Source of the DNA: Lachnospiraceae bacterium
GTDB taxonomy: Bacteria; Bacillota; Clostridia; Lachnospirales; Lachnospiraceae
Direction: 5' to 3'
Assembly (NCBI GenBank): GCA_022774705.1
Contig: JALFLM010000185.1
Location: 1 to 35,284 of the forward strand
Length of the DNA: 35,284 bases
Numbering within the stretch: position 1 is the first letter of the stretch; each line of letters begins with the position of its first letter. The notes under the pieces are model-generated. The model was not told the DNA's origin and ran no database searches. It saw nothing but the letters and a program-made list of their open reading frames with translations. Shown here one piece after another: positions 14,186 to 22,132 of this stretch. The position numbers were made by a program, and so were the translations under genes.

Positions 14186-14395
14186 TCAGACCTCAATGGT
14201 AAAATCCTGTATCGTAGTTTCAAACACGTTTGCAAGTCTGGCTACGGTATCCAGACGGATATACTTTTGCTTTTCGCCTTTTACGATATCACGGACGGTA
14301 GGATAGGAAAGCCCGGAAAGAACTGCAACATCAGCAACACACCAGTGTCGTTTAGCCATGATCTGCTTCATCTTTTCCGTATTGATCGTATACAT
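14186..14395 (-). CDS. XRE-family small transcriptional regulator
   Basis: A 69-residue protein, almost entirely one Cro/CI-type helix-turn-helix: MKQIMAKRHWCVADVAVLSGLSYPTVRDIVKGEKQK, then IRLDTVARLANVFETTIQDF. The start lies behind GCAGGAGGGAAC. Such single-domain regulators control phage or element operons. It sits between the scaffold-like and Com-like genes, inside what would be a structural operon, an unusual place for a regulator, and it may control the promoter at 14873-14901. Confidence 0.8.
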   Translation of the reverse strand: MYTINTEKMKQIMAKRHWCVADVAVLSGLSYPTVRDIVKGEKQKYIRLDTVARLANVFETTIQDFTIEV

Positions 14396-14416
14396 GCAAT
14401 GGTTCCCTCCTGCAGA

Positions 14417-14758
14417 TTAAGCGTTGATAAATCCTGCAACAAACGGATTATCAATAGGGCTGAACGAATCGGCCGCCTGTTTTCTCCTGCTGTTTCTGGA
14501 ATCCGGATTTGCTTTAGCAGGTTTATTCATGTCCGCTACTGCTTCTTTCACGCGGGCATCCATAACAGTCTGCTGGTTCCGGAAAAATGTATCCATATCT
14601 CCATCCAGAGAGGCAGCCGCTGTAGCTTCTGCCAGATCACCATAACCCATTTCCGTGTATCGTGCGGCCAGCTTCGCAATATCGCGCTCTCTGGTCAGCT
14701 TGTTAATCTCCTGCTGCATATCGTCAACCTGTTCCTGTAAACTTTTTGTGTATGACAT
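14417..14758 (-). CDS. Phage scaffold-like protein (DUF4355-like)
   Basis: A 113-residue protein, ATG 14758 behind AAGGGAGTGATTTAC. The N-terminal half is a coiled coil (SLQEQVDDMQQEINKLTRERDIAKL). The middle follows the scaffold pattern: a charged helix, YTEMGYGDLAEATAAASLDGDMDTFF, RVKEAVADMNK; then a Pro/Asn/Ser-rich linker and a short C-terminal segment (SFSPIDNPFVAGFI) of the kind that contacts capsid protein. Phage capsid scaffolds of the DUF4355 group look alike but are usually longer. No capsid gene is next to it. In satellites, orphan scaffolds can change the capsid size of a helper; that role here is inference. Confidence 0.6.
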   Translation of the reverse strand: MSYTKSLQEQVDDMQQEINKLTRERDIAKLAARYTEMGYGDLAEATAAASLDGDMDTFFRNQQTVMDARVKEAVADMNKPAKANPDSRNSRRKQAADSFSPIDNPFVAGFINA

Positions 14759-14777
14759 GTAAATCACTCCCTTTATG

Positions 14778-14814
14778 AAAAACGGACTGGAATAGATGCC
14801 CTTCTTCCAATCCG
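14778..14814 (-). terminator. Leader terminator (attenuator) before the scaffold-like gene
   Basis: CGGACTGGAA (14783-14792) and TTCCAATCCG (14805-14814) pair at 9 of 10 positions, and on the - strand are followed by TTTTT. It lies between the promoter at 14873-14901 and the gene start at 14758, so transcription must read through it. A second small hairpin, GATTCG-N5-CGAATC at 14823-14839, lies nearer the start point and could be an alternative fold or binding site. Confidence 0.7.
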
Positions 14815-14872
14815 CTTTTCTGATTCGTTTGCCGAATCATCTGATGAATGTTCTGAAATTAACTTCAATTTT

Positions 14873-14901
14873 ATTATAACATATGTATAATAAAATTGCA
14901 A
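14873..14901 (-). promoter_or_regulatory. Promoter of the phage structural operon
   Basis: On the - strand TTGCAA (14901-14896), 17-bp AT-rich spacer, TATAAT (14878-14873). The start point near 14866 gives a leader of about 108 nt with two hairpins before the scaffold-like ATG. Confidence 0.8.
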
Positions 14902-14931
14902 TTAGTATTTAAAATATTTTATATCATAACA

Positions 14932-14973
14932 TAAAAAAACACCACATAAGCGTCTATTAACCGCTCATATGGT
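14932..14973 (-). terminator. Terminator upstream of the structural operon
   Basis: Arms 14941-14952 and 14962-14973 match at 10 of 12 positions; on the - strand a run of seven T follows. It blocks any - strand transcription arriving from the right and insulates the operon promoter. No - strand gene of useful size lies to its right, so it may mark the element end or a lost gene. Confidence 0.65.
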
Positions 14974-15387
14974 TCCCTGATTCTGACTGTTTGCCGACTA
15001 CAACCCTGACTGTTTTCTGACTGCATGGTGGTTATTCTGACTACAGTTTTGACTGCATATCCTGCAGTTTCCAATACTGTTCTACAATCCATAACAACCT
15101 TTGCAAAACCTTTATGTTATCAACATTTCTGCCCATTTTCGATTAAAATCACAGTATCTTCTATATTCATCCCATTTTTAACCAATTCTTAATGAAAACT
15201 TTACCTTCATTTAATTTGATTTACCAGCTGGATTTAAAAAATACAGGCTATACTGAAGAAAAAGAAAAATGTGAAGACAAAATGTTTTCTGCTTCGTTCT
15301 AATAATCAGAGAGTCAAAGCAGAAATCAAAAATCAAGAGAAAAAGAGAAAACTGTGAGAAAGCGCAGATAGCGATGAGGGAAGAAAG
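14974..15387. other. Gene-free boundary between mobile element and chromosome
   Basis: No gene is supported on either strand. The left part holds the TGACT cluster; the right part is AT-rich leader for the glycosyltransferase gene, with TATACT at 15249-15254 as a possible -10 but no good -35. I could not find an attachment-site repeat because the other end of the element is outside the window. Confidence 0.5.
14983..15054. repeat. Cluster of five TGACT motifs near the element's right end
   Basis: CTGACT occurs at 14983, 15006, 15017 and 15037, and TTGACT at 15049, all on the same strand within 72 bp, at steps of about 11, 12, 20 and 23 bases, close to one or two helical turns. This could be a protein-binding array at the element end. 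It may also be chance. Confidence 0.35.
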
Positions 15388-16569
15388 ATGAGAGTATTAA
15401 TTACAACAGAGTGGTATGCTCCGGTTATTAACGGTGTGGTTACTTCGGTTTTGAATCTTCAAAGAGAGCTGGAATGCCGGGGGCATGAAGTGAGAATCCT
15501 GACGCTTTCCGGTACGGCCGAATCTTATACGGAAGGTAATGTAACTTATGTGGCTTCGGTCAATGCGGACAGGATTTATCCCCAGGCACGGGTTGCAGTC
15601 AATCCATGGAGCGGGGAAATTGAAAAACTAATGAGATGGTGTCCTCAGGTGATTCACTCCCAGTGTGAATTCAGTACATTTTTCATGGCATGCAGAATTG
15701 CCGGAGAATTGAATATTCCTATTGTGCATACGTATCATACAGTTTATGAAGATTATACACATTATTTTTCACCTGTGAAGAAATGGGGGAGAGCGGCAGT
15801 TGGTGCTTTTACGAGAAAAGTACTGTCACATACCAGGTGTGTGATTGTTCCCACGGAGAAAGTACGGAGGATTCTGCTCCGGTACGGTGTGAACCAGGAA
15901 ATCAGGGTTATTCCCACCGGTATCGAGATGGAGAGATACAGCAAAGTTCTTTCTGACGGGGAGCGGCAGGAGCTGCGTCGGCAGCTGGGAATTCCTGAAC
16001 AGGCAGGAACGGCGGTTTTCGTAGGACGGCTGGCCCGGGAGAAGAATCTGGAGGAGATTCTGTCTATGATTTCCATGGCGAAACAGGAAAATTTCCGTCT
16101 GTTGGTTGTGGGTGACGGCCCGTACAGGCAGACACTGGAGGAATATGTTAAGAAACGTGGAATCGGGAATCAGGTCATTTTTACAGGCATGGTATCACCG
16201 GATGAGGTGTATAAATATTATCAGGCGGGCGATGTATTTGTCAGCGCCTCCACCAGTGAGACGCAGGGTCTGACGTATGTGGAGGCACTGGCAAATGGAC
16301 TGCCGGCTCTGTGCAGGAAAGATGACTGTCTGGAGGGAGTTATTGAAAATGGTGTTAATGGATGGCAGTATGAGGATTCCATTGATTTTATGGAAAAACT
16401 CGGGGAAATACTGGCACCGGAGAACGGAGAACTGCGCAGAAGACTGTCCGTCAATGCCAGAGAAGGAGTCTGCGAACGGTATTCGGCAGCACAGTTTGCA
16501 GAAAACATGGAACAGATTTACGAATCAGTTGTGCGGGCAGCAGAGATCGCATATGTACATGCTGTTTAG
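15388..16569 (+). CDS. GT4 glycosyltransferase, probable diacylglycerol glycosyltransferase
   Basis: A 393-residue cytoplasmic GT-B enzyme. The N-terminal domain begins RVLITTEWYAPVINGVVTSVLNLQREL with the glycine loop, and includes HTYHTVYEDYTHYF, a motif shared with the glucosyl- and galactosyl-diacylglycerol synthases of Firmicutes. The C-terminal domain has VIPTGIE, FVGRLAREKNLEEIL, the nucleotide-sugar site and the E-x7-E pair in SETQGLTYVEAL. With the VTT protein and the second GT4 that follow, it fits synthesis of membrane glycolipid, possibly the anchor of lipoteichoic acid. The exact sugar and linkage cannot be told from sequence. Confidence 0.85.
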   Translation: MRVLITTEWYAPVINGVVTSVLNLQRELECRGHEVRILTLSGTAESYTEGNVTYVASVNADRIYPQARVAVNPWSGEIEKLMRWCPQVIHSQCEFSTFFMACRIAGELNIPIVHTYHTVYEDYTHYFSPVKKWGRAAVGAFTRKVLSHTRCVIVPTEKVRRILLRYGVNQEIRVIPTGIEMERYSKVLSDGERQELRRQLGIPEQAGTAVFVGRLAREKNLEEILSMISMAKQENFRLLVVGDGPYRQTLEEYVKKRGIGNQVIFTGMVSPDEVYKYYQAGDVFVSASTSETQGLTYVEALANGLPALCRKDDCLEGVIENGVNGWQYEDSIDFMEKLGEILAPENGELRRRLSVNAREGVCERYSAAQFAENMEQIYESVVRAAEIAYVHAV

Positions 16570-16642
16570 GAATGTAGGTACAGTCCGGGAATGCATGTGT
16601 TGTTAAAGGAATGTATACATTATCTGAAGAAAGGAGAGTTCC

Positions 16643-17224
16643 ATGAAAAAAGTGTCCTGTATCCTGACGGTGGTGAGTCTGGCGGGAATGGCAGCTTTCA
16701 TTATATACGGGTTGAAAACGGGTATTTTTTATGACGCAGAATCGCTGAAACATTTTATTATGGGTTTTGGTATGGCGGGGGCGCTGGTGTTTGTGATTTT
16801 TCAGGCGGTGCAGGTGGTTTTCCCTGTGCTGCCGGGCGGAATCGGATGCCTGGGAGGTGTGCTGATTTATGGAGCATACGAAGGATTCCTTTACAATTAT
16901 ATCGGAATCTGTATCGGTTCTGTGGTGGCTTTTCTGATCGCCAGGTACTATGGACGACCTCTGATTCATAAAATGTTCAGTGAGAAGCTGCAGGAAAAAT
17001 ATATGAAGTGGGTGGATAACAGACATTTTGATAAAATGTTTGCAGCGGCTATTTTCCTTCCGGTGGCACCGGATGATTTCCTGTGTTATCTGGCGGGGAC
17101 TACAAAAATGAATCTGGGTAAATTTACGGCGATTATTCTTCTGGGAAAACCGCTGGCAATTGCTGCCTACAGCTTTGGGCTGACTGCACTGTTTAACTTC
17201 GGAACAACAATTTTCATGGGATAA
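16643..17224 (+). CDS. TVP38/TMEM64 (VTT-domain) membrane protein
   Basis: A 193-residue integral membrane protein, ATG behind AAAGGAGAGTTCC. There are about five hydrophobic segments. The VTT core shows VVFPVLPGGIGCLGGVLIYG and IGSVVAFLIARYYGRP, then FLPVAPDDFLCYLAGTTKM before the last span. Bacterial VTT/DedA-like proteins are linked to lipid flipping across the membrane, so its place between two lipid-type glycosyltransferases suggests handling of the glycolipid or its carrier. The stop codon overlaps the start of a short direct-repeat array. Confidence 0.85.
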   Translation: MKKVSCILTVVSLAGMAAFIIYGLKTGIFYDAESLKHFIMGFGMAGALVFVIFQAVQVVFPVLPGGIGCLGGVLIYGAYEGFLYNYIGICIGSVVAFLIARYYGRPLIHKMFSEKLQEKYMKWVDNRHFDKMFAAAIFLPVAPDDFLCYLAGTTKMNLGKFTAIILLGKPLAIAAYSFGLTALFNFGTTIFMG

Positions 17225-17226
17225 TG

Positions 17227-17312
17227 AGAAATCCTGACAATGGGATAAACAGAAATCCTGACAATAAGATAAACAGAAATCCTGACAATGGGCTGAAACA
17301 GAAAACTGACAA
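17227..17312 (+). repeat. 24-bp direct repeats between membrane protein and glycosyltransferase genes
   Basis: Units start at 17227, 17251 and 17275, with a shortened fourth copy to about 17312. The core is AGAAATCCTGACAAT plus a variable GGGATAAAC tail. Units touch with no spacers, so this is a minisatellite, not CRISPR. One frame is open through it (repeated RNPDN), but there is no ribosome-binding site. Confidence 0.8.
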
Positions 17313-17383
17313 TACAATGGGCTGTAAAGGAAATCTCACAACACAAAAGACGAACAGCATATTTTATATCGGAGGTGGACAGG

Positions 17384-18412
17384 TTGAAAACGCTATTATA
17401 TACCGGGGATCAGAAGATTGTTGCAAAAAGCGGGGTGGGGGAGGCTCTGCGGCATCAGCGCAGACTGCTGGAGCTTCTCGGATGGGAAGAAACAGGAGAC
17501 AAAAAAGATGACTATGATGCCGTACATATCAATACGGTTTTCCCGGCTTCCCTGCTTATGAGCCTGCGGGCGCATCAGCAGGGGAAAAAGGTTGTATATT
17601 ATGCCCATTCCACCATGGAAGATTTTTGTGATTCATTTACGGGAGCCAATTTTGTGGCACCTTTGTTTAAAAAATGGATTACTTTCTGCTACAATACGGG
17701 AGATATTATTATCACACCTACAGATTATTCCAGACAACTGCTGGAAAGTGATCATTACAGGATACGAAAGCCGGTTTACAGTCTGTCCAATGGAATTGAT
17801 ACCGGATTCTGGAAACAAGATGAGCAGGCAGGCAGACGTTTCCGGGAAAAATACCACATTTCCAAACAGAAAAAAGTAGCAATTTCCGTGGGACACTATA
17901 TTGACCGGAAAGGAATCCTGGATTTTATTGAAATGGGCAGGCGGATGCCGCAGGTGGATTTTTACTGGTTTGGGTATACCAGCCTGTATCTGATTCCCGG
18001 TAAAATCCGCCGCGCCATCCGCCGTGCTCCGGCCAATGTCCATTTTCCCGGATATGTGAGCAGGGATGAGCTGCGTGATGCTTACTGCGGCAGCGATGTT
18101 TTTCTGTTTCTTACCAGGGAAGAGACAGAGGGAATCGTACTGCTGGAGGCACTTTCCTGTGAAATTCCCGTTGTGCTTCGGGACATTCCTATTTACAGTG
18201 AGTGGCTGTGGAATGGGGTTGATGTGTATAAAGGAAGAAGTGTGGAGGACTTTACAGACATCACTGATAAAATCTTATCCGGGAGGGTACAGAATCTGAC
18301 AGTACAGGGGCGGAAGTTGGCTGCGGAACGGGATTTTGGCAAAGTTGCCGGGAAACTGCAGGCGATTTACCGGAAAAGCGGAATCATGGCCGCTATGAAA
18401 AACTGCAGGTAA
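17384..18412 (+). CDS. GT4 glycosyltransferase (second of pair)
   Basis: A 342-residue GT-B enzyme. I take TTG 17384 as the start: GGAGG (17371-17375) is eight bases upstream, while the GTG at 17375 overlaps that site. The protein then begins MKTLLYTGDQKIVAKSGVGEALRHQ, the form seen in Firmicute glycosyltransferases that extend a glycolipid. Further marks are VVYYAHSTMEDF, LSNGIDTGFW, VGHYIDRKGILDFIEM and E-x7-E in REETEGIVLLEAL. It probably adds a second sugar to the product of the enzyme at 15388. The two share little direct similarity. Confidence 0.85.
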   Translation: MKTLLYTGDQKIVAKSGVGEALRHQRRLLELLGWEETGDKKDDYDAVHINTVFPASLLMSLRAHQQGKKVVYYAHSTMEDFCDSFTGANFVAPLFKKWITFCYNTGDIIITPTDYSRQLLESDHYRIRKPVYSLSNGIDTGFWKQDEQAGRRFREKYHISKQKKVAISVGHYIDRKGILDFIEMGRRMPQVDFYWFGYTSLYLIPGKIRRAIRRAPANVHFPGYVSRDELRDAYCGSDVFLFLTREETEGIVLLEALSCEIPVVLRDIPIYSEWLWNGVDVYKGRSVEDFTDITDKILSGRVQNLTVQGRKLAAERDFGKVAGKLQAIYRKSGIMAAMKNCR

Positions 18413-18418
18413 GTCGGT

Positions 18419-18898
18419 CTACAGAACGTCCTGTTCCAGTGCCAGAAGCTGTTTTTTTACAGGAATTCCGCCGCCGAACCCTGTGAGAGATCCGTCGGCT
18501 CCGATTACGCGGTGGCAGGGGATCATAATTAATATGGGATTGTGGTGGCAGGCGCCGCCAACTGCCCGGCAGGCCTTCGGCCTGCCTGTTTTTATAGCAA
18601 TTTCTTTATAAGTACGGGTTTCTCCGTATGGAATTTCCTGCAGGGCTTTCCATACCTGCATCTGAAAATCTGTTCCGGAAACATGCAGGGGAAGATCAAA
18701 ATAACGGCGTTTCCCGGAAAAATATTCCATAAGCTCTTCATATGCCCTGTAAATCAGAGGTGTTTCCTGATTCTGTTCCGGGTAAAATGCATGGTTTGTC
18801 CGGATTCCTGTGATGGCGGTTTCACCGGCTTCAATGGTGACAGGTCCGACAGGGGTCTGATAAGTCTGGAAGTAAATAGTTGAAATTGTTTCTGACAT
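18419..18898 (-). CDS. ogt: Methylated-DNA--protein-cysteine methyltransferase
   Basis: A 159-residue DNA repair protein that takes alkyl groups from O6-alkylguanine onto its own cysteine in a single, suicidal step. The active site IPCHRVIG has the acceptor Cys128. Other family marks are VWKALQEIPYGETRTYKEIA (the HTH that flips the base out), RAVGGACHHNP with the arginine finger, and GFGGGIPVKKQLLALE. The N-terminal domain is short, as in Ogt and AdaB. It is convergent with the glycosyltransferase gene and has only six bases between stops; no clear terminator separates them. Confidence 0.93.
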   Translation of the reverse strand: MSETISTIYFQTYQTPVGPVTIEAGETAITGIRTNHAFYPEQNQETPLIYRAYEELMEYFSGKRRYFDLPLHVSGTDFQMQVWKALQEIPYGETRTYKEIAIKTGRPKACRAVGGACHHNPILIMIPCHRVIGADGSLTGFGGGIPVKKQLLALEQDVL

Positions 18899-19150
18899 AG
18901 TATCATCCTTTCTTTTTCGACCTGATTATATCACAATCATTCTGACGCTGCAGGTTATTTTACTCCCGGAAAAATGAAATTCTTCCCTGAAAACTGTTAT
19001 CTAAGATAATAAAAAGTTGTGTATTTTCCTGAAATTAATATAAAAACAAAAAACGATAAATTTTATGCATATATTTTTACAATTCTGTTTACGATATGTA
19101 ATTGATTCGCAACAATCGGCTTTTTGAAATGTGATATAGTTTTTTACAGT

Positions 19151-19156
19151 TATAAT
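19151..19156 (+). promoter_or_regulatory. -10 box of the first O-acylation cassette
   Basis: TATAAT at 19151-19156 with no good -35. Transcription would start near 19163, inside the first possible ATG (19161). This is why a start codon further in, GTG 19197, is preferred for the first gene. Confidence 0.5.
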
Positions 19157-19196
19157 GTAAATGGTCGGGGAGAGTGCCGGGGGAGGTTTTAGTGTC

Positions 19197-20108
19197 GTGA
19201 GAGAGGTTGTGGAGTCCTTGAGAAACAGAATTGTTTTGCGGGCAGATAAGAGAAACAGAGTGCCGCTGCTTTATGCATTGGTGTTTCTGTTGTTTTTTGC
19301 GTGGCTTTTTTTTGATGATATGATTGGAACGATAACTTTCCCGGCCAGTGAAAAAGTGATAGAGGCTAATGTCAGAATGCTGAAAGAGATGGAAGAAAAG
19401 GTTCCTCCTGACATTTCCGGTGTCAAAAGGGTTTCAGCGGCTGCAGAAAGTGCGGGGGAAATGACGGATTCGACAGAGGGAGAGAAAAAGTTTGATGTGA
19501 CAGGTCAGATGAAAATAAAAAAAGAAGAAAGAGAACGAAAGAAAATCATGACCATGAATAACCCGGATATCGCTGTGTTTAATCAGTGGTTTGACGGATG
19601 TGCCGTTCTGGGAGATTCTCTGGCGGAAAGTGCGGGGGAGTACGGCTTTCTCAATCAGTCCATTTTATTTGCTGAAATCGGCTGTTCTGTGACAGGGGCG
19701 GGTAATCTGGTGGATTCCATGAAAAAGATGTATCCCGGGAAGATTTTTCTTGCTTTCGGAAGCAATGATATGGAAAATTACGGGACAAATGTGGAACGCT
19801 TTATTGAGCATTACCGGGAGATGATTTCAGATATTCAGGCGGAACTTCCGGATGCGCAGATTTATGTGTCGGCTGTTCTTCCCATGCAGCAGAAAGCGAT
19901 AGACAGGGAGCCGAAGCGGAAAAATGTGGAATTATACAACGAAAAACTGAAGAATTTATGTGAAACGATGAAACTGACATTTCTGGATCCGGGTTTTATT
20001 CTGGAACAGGATGCCTCTTTATATGAGCCGGATGGGATTCATGCTGTGAAAAATTTTTATTATAAATGGCTGACATATCTGGCAGATATGGCAGGTGTTT
20101 CCGGATGA
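19197..20108 (+). CDS. Membrane-anchored SGNH/GDSL hydrolase-like protein
   Basis: A 303-residue protein. GTG 19197 follows GGGGGAGG; the ATG at 19161 coincides with the probable transcription start. One membrane span lies at about residues 19-37 (LLYALVFLLFFAWLFF), then a charged linker, then the SGNH fold outside the cell: GDSLAES with the nucleophile serine, GCSVTGAG, FGSNDMEN with the oxyanion asparagine, and DGIH with the Asp-x-x-His pair. It would transfer or remove acyl groups on a surface glycan, working with the MBOAT and DHHW proteins downstream. The stop overlaps the next gene by four bases. Confidence 0.85.
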   Translation: MREVVESLRNRIVLRADKRNRVPLLYALVFLLFFAWLFFDDMIGTITFPASEKVIEANVRMLKEMEEKVPPDISGVKRVSAAAESAGEMTDSTEGEKKFDVTGQMKIKKEERERKKIMTMNNPDIAVFNQWFDGCAVLGDSLAESAGEYGFLNQSILFAEIGCSVTGAGNLVDSMKKMYPGKIFLAFGSNDMENYGTNVERFIEHYREMISDIQAELPDAQIYVSAVLPMQQKAIDREPKRKNVELYNEKLKNLCETMKLTFLDPGFILEQDASLYEPDGIHAVKNFYYKWLTYLADMAGVSG

Positions 20109-20638
20109 AACGTGAAGAAATGATTTTTATGGGCAGCGGGAAGCATCAAAAGCATCATTTCCGGCTGTCAGGTCTGCGGGCGGCAGAACTGCTGCTTATC
20201 GTTTTTCTGTTGATTTATATGATACTGATTTTCCGCACGGGAAACAGCAGAGATGTGGAGATGTCCGTGATTTCGAAAGCTATAGCAGGCGGATGCAGGC
20301 TGGACGATCTGGAAGCGGGCGGTTCCGGGGATATGAAACGGTGCTTTCAGATTAATGGATCGGAATATGAAGGATATCTGCTGTATACTTCCGATGATCT
20401 GATGAATGTGAATGAACTGCTCATTGTTAAAATCAGGGATGTCAGCCAGTTCAATACTCTGGAGGATGCTGTAGATAAGCGGCTGGAGGATCAGAAGAGA
20501 AATTTTCACGGTTACGGCACCGATCAGGAGGAACTGCTCCGGAATGCAATCATAATGGAACGGGGCAGTTACTTTTTTTATGCCGTTTCCGATCAGGCAG
20601 AACAGTGGGAGGAGGTATTCCTTTCCTGCATCCGGTAA
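20105..20638 (+). CDS. DUF4358-like membrane-anchored protein
   Basis: A 177-residue protein starting MKREEMIFMGSGKHQ at the ATGA overlap; a longer frame from 20066 would lie inside the previous gene. A basic N-terminus is followed by a membrane span (ELLLIVFLLIYMILIF). The outer part shows MNVNELLIVKIRD, LEDAVDKRLEDQKRNFHGYGTDQEELL and GSYFFYAVSD, which follow the DUF4358 pattern. DUF4358 proteins usually travel with MBOAT and DHHW genes in Lachnospiraceae, and no biochemical role is known. This one has a transmembrane anchor, where many relatives are lipoproteins. Confidence 0.75.
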   Translation: MKREEMIFMGSGKHQKHHFRLSGLRAAELLLIVFLLIYMILIFRTGNSRDVEMSVISKAIAGGCRLDDLEAGGSGDMKRCFQINGSEYEGYLLYTSDDLMNVNELLIVKIRDVSQFNTLEDAVDKRLEDQKRNFHGYGTDQEELLRNAIIMERGSYFFYAVSDQAEQWEEVFLSCIR

Positions 20639-20663
20639 GATGTACAGGGGGAGATGACATAAA

Positions 20664-22091
20664 ATGGTATTCAGCAGTCTGTATTTTCTGTTTTCATTTT
20701 TGCCGCTGGTTCTGTGCTCCTATTATCTGATGCCGGAGCGTATAAAAAATGTAATCCTGCTTCTTGCCAGTATATTTTTCTATGCGTGGGGAGAGCCGGT
20801 TTATGTGGTGCTTATGCTGTTCAGTGCGGCGTTTAATTATGTGGTGGGACTGGACCTGGACCGGACTCAGGGGAACGAGAAGAAAATATTATTGTTTTTT
20901 GCAGTCAGCGTCAATCTTCTGATTCTGGGATTTTTCAAATATTCTGGTTTCTGCATCGAAATTATCAATTCGATTTTCGGACTTTCACTTACCTGCAGGG
21001 AACTGGCGCTGCCCATCGGTATTTCTTTTTATACGTTTCAGTCGCTGTCCTATATTGCGGATGTGTACCGGGGGAAGGTGGAGGCTCAGCGGAATCTTTT
21101 GAAATTTGCTCTGTATCTGACCATGTTTCCTCAGCTGATTGCCGGTCCGATTGTTCAGTATTCTGATATTGCGGCACAGCTGGACAATCATCGGGTGACC
21201 TGCACAGGGGCCGGGGCGGGGCTGGACCGGTTCATCCGGGGACTTTCCAAAAAAGTGCTGCTGGCCAACAATCTGGGCATGATCTATACCGGCATTCAGG
21301 CGGTTTCAGAGCGGTCGGTCCTGACGGCATGGATCGGAATTGCGGCCTATACGCTGCAGATTTATTTTGACTTTTCCGGCTATTCCGATATGGCCATTGG
21401 TCTGGGAAAAATGTTCGGGTTCACTTTCAGCGAAAATTTCCGTTATCCGTACATTTCCTGTTCCATTACGGAATTCTGGAGACGATGGCATATTTCCCTG
21501 TCCTCCTGGTTTCGTGATTACGTGTATATTCCTCTGGGCGGCAACCGGGTTCCGGTGTGGAAACATATCCGCAACATTCTGATTGTCTGGATGCTTACCG
21601 GGCTGTGGCACGGAGCCAGCTGGAATTTTGTAATCTGGGGACTGTATTACGGCGTGCTGCTTCTTCTGGAAAAATATTTTCCGAAGAATTTTTTTATGGA
21701 GAAACATTTTACAGAAAAATTTTTTACGAAGGGAGATGCGGACCGGATTCCGCGCTGGATCAGGCAGCTGATCACAATGTTTTTCGTAATGGTGGGCTGG
21801 GTATTTTTCAGCAATACCGATCTGTCAGAGGCTGTTCTTTATCTGGGGCAGATGTTCGGTCGCGGAACCTGCGGGATTGTGGATGCGGCGGCGCTGTATG
21901 ACCTGCGCAGCAATTTTATCCTGCTGCTTGCCGGCTGGATCGCATCGGGACCTGCACCGGCCATCTGGTTTGAAAAACTTGAGGAGAACAGACCGAAAGC
22001 GGCGTCAGTTGTGGATGCGGCTCTGTTCTTACTGTGCCTGGCATATCTTGTGTATAGTTCCTATAACCCGTTTTTATATTTCCGCTTTTGA
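20664..22091 (+). CDS. MBOAT family O-acyltransferase (AlgI-like)
   Basis: A 475-residue integral membrane protein with about ten spans. Family marks in order: FFYAWGEP near the start, LPIGISFYTFQSLSYIADVYRG, FPQLIAGPIVQY, YFDFSGYSDMAIGLGKMFGF, EFWRRWHISLSSWFRDYVYIPLGGNR, and LTGLWHGASWNFVIWG with the catalytic His316. AlgI/DltB-type MBOATs pass acyl groups from a cytoplasmic donor to an outside acceptor. Here the acceptor is probably a cell-wall or capsule polysaccharide, and the SGNH and DHHW proteins beside it would complete transfer. Ribosome-binding site GGGGGAG lies upstream. Confidence 0.93.
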   Translation: MVFSSLYFLFSFLPLVLCSYYLMPERIKNVILLLASIFFYAWGEPVYVVLMLFSAAFNYVVGLDLDRTQGNEKKILLFFAVSVNLLILGFFKYSGFCIEIINSIFGLSLTCRELALPIGISFYTFQSLSYIADVYRGKVEAQRNLLKFALYLTMFPQLIAGPIVQYSDIAAQLDNHRVTCTGAGAGLDRFIRGLSKKVLLANNLGMIYTGIQAVSERSVLTAWIGIAAYTLQIYFDFSGYSDMAIGLGKMFGFTFSENFRYPYISCSITEFWRRWHISLSSWFRDYVYIPLGGNRVPVWKHIRNILIVWMLTGLWHGASWNFVIWGLYYGVLLLLEKYFPKNFFMEKHFTEKFFTKGDADRIPRWIRQLITMFFVMVGWVFFSNTDLSEAVLYLGQMFGRGTCGIVDAAALYDLRSNFILLLAGWIASGPAPAIWFEKLEENRPKAASVVDAALFLLCLAYLVYSSYNPFLYFRF

Positions 22092-22132
22092 AATAAAGCG
22101 GGTTTTAAAGTGTGAGCTTTTAAGGAGTGAAT

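Noticed and set aside
14114-14740. 208-residue + strand frame
   Set aside because: It is antisense to three small - strand genes that each have good ribosome-binding sites and known domains.
17227-17312. CRISPR array
   Set aside because: Repeats are contiguous with no spacers and no cas genes are in the window.
16451-17317. 288-residue - strand frame with repeated CQDF units
   Set aside because: The repeats come from the 24-bp minisatellite read backwards, and most of the frame is antisense to the VTT gene.
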